Below, piece after piece: positions 29,776-33,309 of a DNA stretch of 33,309 nucleotides. The stretch is from positions 1 through 33,309 of the IMG/VR virus record IMGVR_UViG_3300021976_000049; one strand, 5' to 3'. Positions within the stretch are counted from its first letter, which is position 1, and each line of letters opens with the position of its first letter. A model generated the notes under the pieces. It saw only the letters and a list, made by a program, of their open reading frames with translations. It made no database searches and was not told where the DNA came from. The position numbers and the translations under genes are program-made. This DNA comes from a virus.

Positions 29776-29865
29776 ATGCAGGAGTTACTGAGGATCCGAT
29801 CGGAGATAGCGGCAGCTCTGGAGCAGGTAGACGAGGTGATCGCGGGGGTCAGTCCTCGCGGTTAA
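29776..29865 (+). CDS. Possible 29-residue peptide
   Basis: An ATG with GGGAGAG 5-6 nt upstream opens a short helical peptide (QELLRIRSEIAAALEQVDEV) ending in TAA. Its last 17 nt overlap the 3' end of the convergent repressor gene. An N-terminal extension from a GTG at 29753 or 29742 is possible. Good ribosome binding site, but very short. Confidence 0.4.
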   Translation: MQELLRIRSEIAAALEQVDEVIAGVSPRG

Positions 29866-30205
29866 TCAGCCTCTCCAAGTCGTCCGCAGCCTGGCGGAAT
29901 CGTTGCAGGGCATCCCGGAGTTGATCAACGTCCAACTCCGGGCCTGCAGCGCCGGTCGGCCCTTCGGGCACCCAGTAGCCGAGGCCTCTGCGCGCCTCCA
30001 GCTCTGAGACTCCGAGCACTTCAGCGAGTCGAGGGATCCGCTCCTCGCTGACTGTCGTCTTTCCGTTGCGCCAGTAGTAGACCGTTTTCTCGGTGACGCC
30101 TAGGGCCTCAGCGATGCGCTGAATGCTGACGTCGCGGCGCTCCATCTGACGCGTGAGCCAGGCTCCTGCAGATGGGCTCGGTGGGGTCTGGACCGAGTTA
30201 CTCAT
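29849..30205 (-). CDS. XRE-family HTH repressor, likely immunity repressor (118 aa)
   Basis: A helix-turn-helix lies at residues ~25-75 (RRDVSIQRIAEALGVTEKTVYYWRNGKTTV, described as a region), with the typical RIPRLAEVLGV after it. The C-terminal part is Gly/Pro then helical (LRDALQRFRQAADDLERLI), suitable for dimerisation. It is divergent from another XRE gene, and both promoters carry CACTTCCC half-sites, so this is the best candidate for the lysogeny repressor. The ATG at 30205 is preferred to 30226 because the latter would lie inside the operator palindrome. Confidence 0.82.
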   Translation of the reverse strand: MSNSVQTPPSPSAGAWLTRQMERRDVSIQRIAEALGVTEKTVYYWRNGKTTVSEERIPRLAEVLGVSELEARRGLGYWVPEGPTGAAGPELDVDQLRDALQRFRQAADDLERLINRED

Positions 30206-30211
30206 GCTGCA

Positions 30212-30300
30212 ACTTTCACTTCCCACCTGGGAAGTGTCAAGTTACATGCAAAGAACCTCACACTTCCCCCTTGACACCTCCCACTTCCCACGGACATAGT
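30212..30300. promoter_or_regulatory. Divergent immunity promoters with shared operators
   Basis: Leftward: TTGACA (30240-30235) and GAAAGT (30217-30212), with a perfect palindrome CACTTCCCA-CC-TGGGAAGTG (30217-30236) filling the spacer. Rightward: TTGACA (30271-30276) and CATAGT (30295-30300), with CACTTCCC at 30261-30268 just upstream and at 30282-30289 in the spacer. Four half-sites for one repressor are therefore placed to shut both promoters. Confidence 0.8.
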
Positions 30301-30307
30301 GGTCCAC

Positions 30308-30541
30308 ATGGAGCAGACCGAGATGCAAGCAGCGTGGGGGACGCGCATTCGTCGCCTCCGCCAGCGCCGCGAGCTGACCGTCACCCTCGTCGCCGGGCAA
30401 GTGGGCATCACCCGGAGGTACCTGTACGCACTGGAGCGGGGTCAGTACGCGCCCAGCGTCTCGGTGCAGATGCGTATCGCCGATGCCCTTGGCGTCGATC
30501 CGGGCGAGATCTTCAGCTACGACCTGAAGGACGCCTCATGA
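30308..30541 (+). CDS. XRE-family HTH protein, Cro-like (77 aa)
   Basis: A single HTH domain (WGTRIRRLRQRRELTVTLVA, GQVGITRRYLYALERGQYAPS) fills the protein, ending IADALGVDPGEIFSYDL. It is the first gene of the rightward early operon, opposite the repressor, so a Cro-like or early activator role is likely. The ATG at 30308 falls at the predicted transcription start and lacks a ribosome binding site, so the message is probably leaderless. Its stop overlaps the next ATG (ATGA). Confidence 0.83.
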   Translation: MEQTEMQAAWGTRIRRLRQRRELTVTLVAGQVGITRRYLYALERGQYAPSVSVQMRIADALGVDPGEIFSYDLKDAS

Positions 30542-30694
30542 CTCCCCCGCGCAACGGCAGGCCGCTAGGGGGGGGCGAAGGGCGAGAAGGCCCAAAGCTC
30601 CGCCAACCAGAAGCTGGAGCGCGGCAGGCCCGCCAAGGGGAAGTCCGAACTTCCCGGCATCACCATCCGGCGCGGTCGCAAGGAAGGCGCATGA
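30538..30694 (+). CDS. Small basic protein gene split by a G8 run (apparent frameshift)
   Basis: The ATG overlaps the HTH stop (ATGA). In the first frame the product reads MTPPRNGRPLGG. After the run of eight G (30568-30575), good coding sequence continues only in the +1 frame (GEKAQSSANQKLERGRPAKG...GITIRRGRKEGA), whose TGA overlaps the ATG at 30691 (ATGA). One G fewer would give an intact basic 51-residue protein with perfect overlaps at both ends. As written, the first frame instead runs on into the next gene as a 98-residue fusion ending at 30834. This is either an error or mutation in the run, or deliberate slippage. Confidence 0.6.
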
Positions 30695-30834
30695 AGGCCC
30701 TCCGTACCACCGAGGAGTGCATCCAGGCCGGCTGGGATGACGGAGCCGACGACCGGCCTCTCTCCCAGCAGGAGATCGAGCGCCTCGCCGCCTTGCATGG
30801 CCCGTATCTCACGCCTCAAGCCGAGGCGTCCTAG
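30691..30834 (+). CDS. Small acidic phage protein (47 aa)
   Basis: Reads MKALRTTEECIQAGWDDGAD, then PLSQQEIERLAALHGPYL. This layout (a D/G-rich turn, then a Q-x-x-x-E-R-L-A helix) is frequent in small early proteins of actinophages. AAGGAAGG lies upstream of the ATG. It is in the same frame as the ATG at 30538. Function unknown. Confidence 0.65.
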   Translation: MKALRTTEECIQAGWDDGADDRPLSQQEIERLAALHGPYLTPQAEAS

Positions 30835-30836
30835 AC

Positions 30837-30902
30837 CTCCTACTGATGGCGGCCGGGGAAGTTCCCACCCCCCGAGCTTCCCGCTGGCGCCATCAGTAGG
30901 AG
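30837..30902. repeat. Large nested inverted repeat (15-bp outer stem)
   Basis: The outer arms (30837-30851, 30888-30902) are a perfect 15-bp match. Inside, GGGGAAG (30855-30861) can pair with CTTCCC (30877-30882), and GGGAAGTTCCC (30856-30866) is itself palindromic. No U-run follows. It may be a terminator/attenuator, a structured RNA or a DNA site, 3 nt after a gene stop. Confidence 0.7.
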
Positions 30903-30912
30903 CTTCCAACAC

Positions 30913-30996
30913 ATGAACTACCGCGCCAATGAAGAAGGGGCCAGCCCCCCATCCGCAAGAACGAGGGCTGACCCCAACTACTACAAGGGGAATTAG
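30913..30996 (+). other. 27-codon ORF containing a hairpin; coding status doubtful
   Basis: An ATG opens 27 codons (MNYRANEEG...NYYKGN), but the middle is an inverted repeat, GGGG-C-CAGCCC (30937-30947) with GGGCTG-A-CCCC (30965-30975). No strong ribosome binding site precedes the ATG. It may be a regulatory RNA element before the membrane-protein gene rather than a gene. Confidence 0.35.
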
Positions 30997-30999
30997 ATC

Positions 31000-31170
31000 A
31001 TGACTGAAGTACTGAAGTGGGCGGGACTGATCGGAGCAGGCTGGTTCCTGCTGTCGATCCCGGTGGCCCTGATCCTGGGCCAGATCCTGAAGCGCCGCAA
31101 CGCGCAGTACCCGACCTCCGATGAGCTCGACGAGCGTCGGGCCCTGCGTGTAGTCGAGGACCAGCGATGA
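31000..31170 (+). CDS. Small single-TM membrane protein (56 aa)
   Basis: One hydrophobic helix (VLKWAGLIGAGWFLLSIPVA, continuing LILG) is followed by a positively charged RRN and an acidic tail (SDELDERRALRVVEDQR), suggesting the N-terminus out or in the membrane and the tail in the cytoplasm. AAGGGG lies upstream of the ATG. Its stop overlaps the next ATG. Function unknown. Confidence 0.7.
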   Translation: MTEVLKWAGLIGAGWFLLSIPVALILGQILKRRNAQYPTSDELDERRALRVVEDQR

Positions 31171-31508
31171 GCGCCGTCGACGTCGCGTTCGGCGAGCGAC
31201 TCAAGCAGTTCCGGAAGGAGCAGGGCCGGAGCCAGGCGTCCCTATCTGAGGTCACAGGCGTCTCGCAAGCTGGCATATCCAAGATGGAGAGCGGCGTGCA
31301 GGTGGTCTACCTGCATCAAGCTGTCGCGCTGTCTGCCGCGCTTGGGGTCACCCTCCAGGATCTGCTCACAGGAATCCGCCCCAGTGAAGACGACCTGCTC
31401 GCCGAGGCCGGACGACTCAATGCCGAGATCGGTCGCCTGCGGTCAGGTCTAGCTCGGGTTAGCCACCTCGCCGCCTCCATTGGGCGCGGCGCGGAGGCGA
31501 CCTCATGA
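31167..31508 (+). CDS. XRE-family HTH protein with C-terminal coil (113 aa)
   Basis: A standard HTH domain at residues ~8-65 (FGERLKQFRKEQGRSQASLS, EVTGVSQAGISKMESG) is followed by a helical C-terminal region (LLAEAGRLNAEIGRLRSGLA) that probably dimerises. This is the third XRE-type regulator in 1.7 kb. It starts in an ATGA overlap with the small membrane protein and ends overlapping another, so it belongs to the early operon it may control. Confidence 0.8.
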   Translation: MSAVDVAFGERLKQFRKEQGRSQASLSEVTGVSQAGISKMESGVQVVYLHQAVALSAALGVTLQDLLTGIRPSEDDLLAEAGRLNAEIGRLRSGLARVSHLAASIGRGAEATS

Positions 31509-31621
31509 CGCACCCGAGTTTCGACCCTCAGAACGGGTGCGGCTGCCTCGCCGTCCTCTCCGGTGTCCTCACCGTCGTCGTGATCGCTGTCGGTATCGCC
31601 CTTGTGGGGTGGCTGTCATGA
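31505..31621 (+). CDS. Micro-membrane protein (38 aa)
   Basis: A short polar start (THPSFDPQNGCGC) leads to one hydrophobic helix (LAVLSGVLTVVVIAVGIALV, then GWLS). Overlaps (ATGA) on both sides support translation. No known family. Confidence 0.6.
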   Translation: MTHPSFDPQNGCGCLAVLSGVLTVVVIAVGIALVGWLS

Positions 31622-31992
31622 CCCCGGTGGAGCGGCTCCTCGCTGCGGCAGACCTGCTCGACGAGCGCGCGGAGGGAGCGACTGGTGGGCCGTGGGAAGC
31701 GCGGTTCACGGGCCTCTACAACCCCGGCAGCCTCGCCAGCGACATGGCAACCATCGAGCTCGCGGTAGCAGGCAACCCGAAGCTCGCCGCCACTCACTAC
31801 GAGTGCTACACCCTGGCCGGCCAACTGTGGGTCCGTGTCGAGGGCGGCAGTTGGGAAGCCCGCGCATGGCACTCCGTTGTCGGCGGCAAGATCTTCGGCT
31901 CCACCACGGACCGCGTCGGTGTACGCCGCCAGATGATCTTCGGCAGCCGTGTCGGTGTCGAGGTTATCGATGACCCCCGGACGCGTGCGTGA
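31618..31992 (+). CDS. Conserved actinophage protein of unknown function (124 aa)
   Basis: The N-terminal VERLLAAADLLDERAEGATGGPW is a recurring opening of small actinophage early proteins. The rest appears beta-rich (ATHYECYTLAGQLWVRVEGG) and lacks catalytic motifs. It is in the early operon with ATGA and TGATG junctions. Confidence 0.7.
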   Translation: MTPVERLLAAADLLDERAEGATGGPWEARFTGLYNPGSLASDMATIELAVAGNPKLAATHYECYTLAGQLWVRVEGGSWEARAWHSVVGGKIFGSTTDRVGVRRQMIFGSRVGVEVIDDPRTRA

Positions 31993-32555
31993 TGACCGCC
32001 GCACTCTTCACCCTCCAGCGTCACCGCGACGTCACCGGCATCTCCGGTGAGGGCCCGGTAGCAACGGTCGTCGAGTTCGACGACGGCCACACGGTCCTCC
32101 ACTGGGACACCGCGACCCCCTCCACCACGGTCTACACCGACATCCGCCACATCACCGCCCTGCATGGGCACGAAGGTGCATCGACCTTGGAACTCAACGA
32201 TCCGTACCGCCTGCTCGCTGCGTATCAGCGGGTCATGCCGTACCTGCTGAGCATCGAGCCGCGCAAGCCACTCCTGGTGGCATCGCATCCTGACCACCCT
32301 GACCGGCTGCGGCTGGTCTTCGACGTGACCGGGGTGGCGTGGGCGTTCTTCATCGCACTACTGGACGGCAGCACGAAGGCCGCCAGTCATGCCGAGGTGA
32401 ACGGCGAGATCGAGCACACCTGGGTCACGCCCGACGGGAACCTGTGGCTCACCTACTTCACACCGGGGACGTTCACGGAGCTCCTCGAAGGCGAAACCTA
32501 CAACACCCATGGCACGACCTGGGAATCCCACGATGACCCGGAGGTCCAGCAATGA
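31992..32555 (+). CDS. Unknown protein (187 aa)
   Basis: No family is recognised. The first ~75 residues are beta-rich (GPVATVVEFDDGHTVLHWDT), the middle helical (PYRLLAAYQRVMPYLLSI) and the remainder again beta-rich with several Trp residues (EHTWVTPDGNLWLTYFTP). TGATG junction upstream, ATGA overlap downstream. Role unknown. Confidence 0.65.
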   Translation: MTAALFTLQRHRDVTGISGEGPVATVVEFDDGHTVLHWDTATPSTTVYTDIRHITALHGHEGASTLELNDPYRLLAAYQRVMPYLLSIEPRKPLLVASHPDHPDRLRLVFDVTGVAWAFFIALLDGSTKAASHAEVNGEIEHTWVTPDGNLWLTYFTPGTFTELLEGETYNTHGTTWESHDDPEVQQ

Positions 32556-33309
32556 AGAAGATCACGAAGCTCACCCCCGAACAGGAAGCGATCCTGCCGG
32601 TAGTCCGCGACGAATGGCTCCAGCACGGCCTATCCACCGAGCCCGCCGACCGACCCGCCGCCGAAGAAGGCGTCCGCATGGCCTACCGCGCCGCCGGCCT
32701 CGAGCCGCCCCGGTTCATGATCTGGCTCGGCTCGCCCATGGCCGGCGTCTACGGTCAAGCAATCGCTGGCCCGATCGTCACCTCCGCGATGCGGCACGAC
32801 CAGGTGGACGGCCAGGTGTACGGCCAGGTGTACGACCAGGTGCACGGCCAGGTGCACGGCCAGGTGTACGACCAGGTGTACGACCAGGTGTACGACCAGG
32901 TGGACGACCAGGTGCACGGCCAGGTGCACGGCCAGGTGTACGACCAGGTGCACGGCCAGGTGGACGGCCAGGTGGACGGCCAGGTGCACGACCAGGTGTA
33001 CGACCAGGTGGACGACCAGGTGGACGGCCAGGTGCACGACCAGGTGTACGACCAGGTGGACGGCCAGGTGGACGGCCAGGTGTACGACCAGGTGCACGGC
33101 CAGGTGCGCGACCAGGTGCGCGGCCAGGTGCGCGACCAGGTGCGCGGCCAGGTGCGCGACCAGGTGCACGGCCAGGTGCGCGACCAGGTGCACGGCCAGG
33201 TGCACGGCCAGGTGTACGACCAGGTGCACGGCCAGGTGTACGACCAGGTGCACGGCCAGGTGCACGGCCAGGTGCACGGCCAGGTGCACGGCCAGGAGCG
33301 CGGCCAGGT
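32552..33309 (+). CDS. Repeat protein, incomplete at window end (>252 aa)
   Basis: The ATG at 32552 overlaps the previous stop. Residues 1-80 are a unique helical domain (KKITKLTPEQEAILPVVRDE, LSTEPADRPAAEEG, MIWLGSPMAG). From residue ~82 the protein consists only of a four-residue repeat, [H/Y/D/R]-[G/D]-Q-V, with no stop before the window ends. Proteins with a similar opening and long QV-type repeats occur in actinobacteria and their phages and may belong to the DUF6745-like group; I am not sure. The periodicity could form a long beta solenoid or fibre. Function unknown. Confidence 0.75.
   Translation, partial: MKKITKLTPEQEAILPVVRDEWLQHGLSTEPADRPAAEEGVRMAYRAAGLEPPRFMIWLGSPMAGVYGQAIAGPIVTSAMRHDQVDGQVYGQVYDQVHGQVHGQVYDQVYDQVYDQVDDQVHGQVHGQVYDQVHGQVDGQVDGQVHDQVYDQVDDQVDGQVHDQVYDQVDGQVDGQVYDQVHGQVRDQVRGQVRDQVRGQVRDQVHGQVRDQVHGQVHGQVYDQVHGQVYDQVHGQVHGQVHGQVHGQERGQ
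32795..33309 (+). repeat. About 43 tandem copies of a 12-bp coding repeat
   Basis: The unit is NAC or CGC, then GRC, then CAGGTG. The CAGGTG half is invariant until a single GTG-to-GAG change near 33297. Only the first two codons vary (His/Tyr/Asp/Arg and Gly/Asp). The array continues past the window edge. An apparent long minus-strand ORF here is only the shadow of the repeat. Confidence 0.9.

Larger units (their letters stand above)
29568..30248. repeat. Cluster of seven AGTTAC motifs
   Basis: AGTTAC or its complement occurs at 29569, 29613 (inverted), 29744, 29755, 29783, 30196 and 30240 (approximate starts). Two of these are in tandem GGTGAGTTAC units exactly 11 bp apart (29740 and 29751). 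Two others share the longer AAGTTACATG (29568 and 30239). They span the integrase end, the non-coding gap, the repressor start and its promoter. Confidence 0.6.

Noticed and set aside
32630-33289. Long minus-strand ORF of His-Leu-Val repeats
   Set aside because: It is only the reverse reading of the 12-bp array; the plus-strand frame has a proper start in an ATGA overlap and a unique N-terminal domain.
32795-33309. CRISPR array
   Set aside because: The 12-bp units have no unique spacers and keep one open reading frame, so this is a coding tandem repeat.
1-33309. tRNA genes
   Set aside because: I saw no convincing cloverleaf; a tRNAscan-SE run would settle it.

Overview
This window is the left and middle part of a temperate, tailed actinobacteriophage genome (siphovirus type), or the same genes as a prophage. 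Support comes from the complete packaging, head and tail gene order, a long tape measure protein, a lysis cassette, a serine integrase, an immunity-type divergent repressor region and a superinfection-exclusion-like gene. The DNA is GC-rich, with many GTG starts, and genes are packed with ATGA, GTGA or TGATG overlaps, as is usual in phages of Gordonia, Rhodococcus, Mycobacterium and relatives. The exact host cannot be read from the sequence.

Layout. 1-4.5 kb: small and large terminase, portal, ClpP-like protease with a scaffold-like tail. 4.5-12 kb: decoration protein, major capsid protein, connector proteins, two beta-rich structural proteins (one with an 11-unit repeat), tail terminator and major tail protein. 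12-19.2 kb: tail assembly chaperones (probable -1 frameshift), tape measure protein with an NlpC/P60 peptidase, Dit-like and Tal-like tail-tip proteins. 19.2-20.4 kb: a small accessory unit with its own promoter/operator, an RHH regulator and a Tat-exported PIG-L deacetylase, closed by a hairpin terminator. 20.4-24.1 kb: lysis region with two membrane/coiled-coil proteins, an amidase endolysin, a GH12-like glycosidase and an r1t-like holin, closed by a strong bidirectional hairpin. Three related HNH endonuclease genes sit between morphogenesis or lysis genes.

24.1-28.1 kb is a leftward operon of about 15 very small overlapping genes headed by an Ltp-like membrane protein. Seven of the products carry Cys/His zinc-ribbon-like motifs and nearly all lack a recognisable function. 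It looks like a lysogenic-conversion or early host-takeover block. 28.1-30.5 kb is the lysogeny module: leaderless serine integrase, a non-coding region with a candidate att palindrome and a cluster of AGTTAC motifs, an XRE repressor and a divergent leaderless XRE gene. Their promoters share CACTTCCC operator half-sites. 30.5-33.3 kb is the start of a rightward early operon of small genes, including one with an apparent frameshift in a run of eight G. It ends in a gene that runs off the window and contains about 43 nearly perfect 12-bp repeats.
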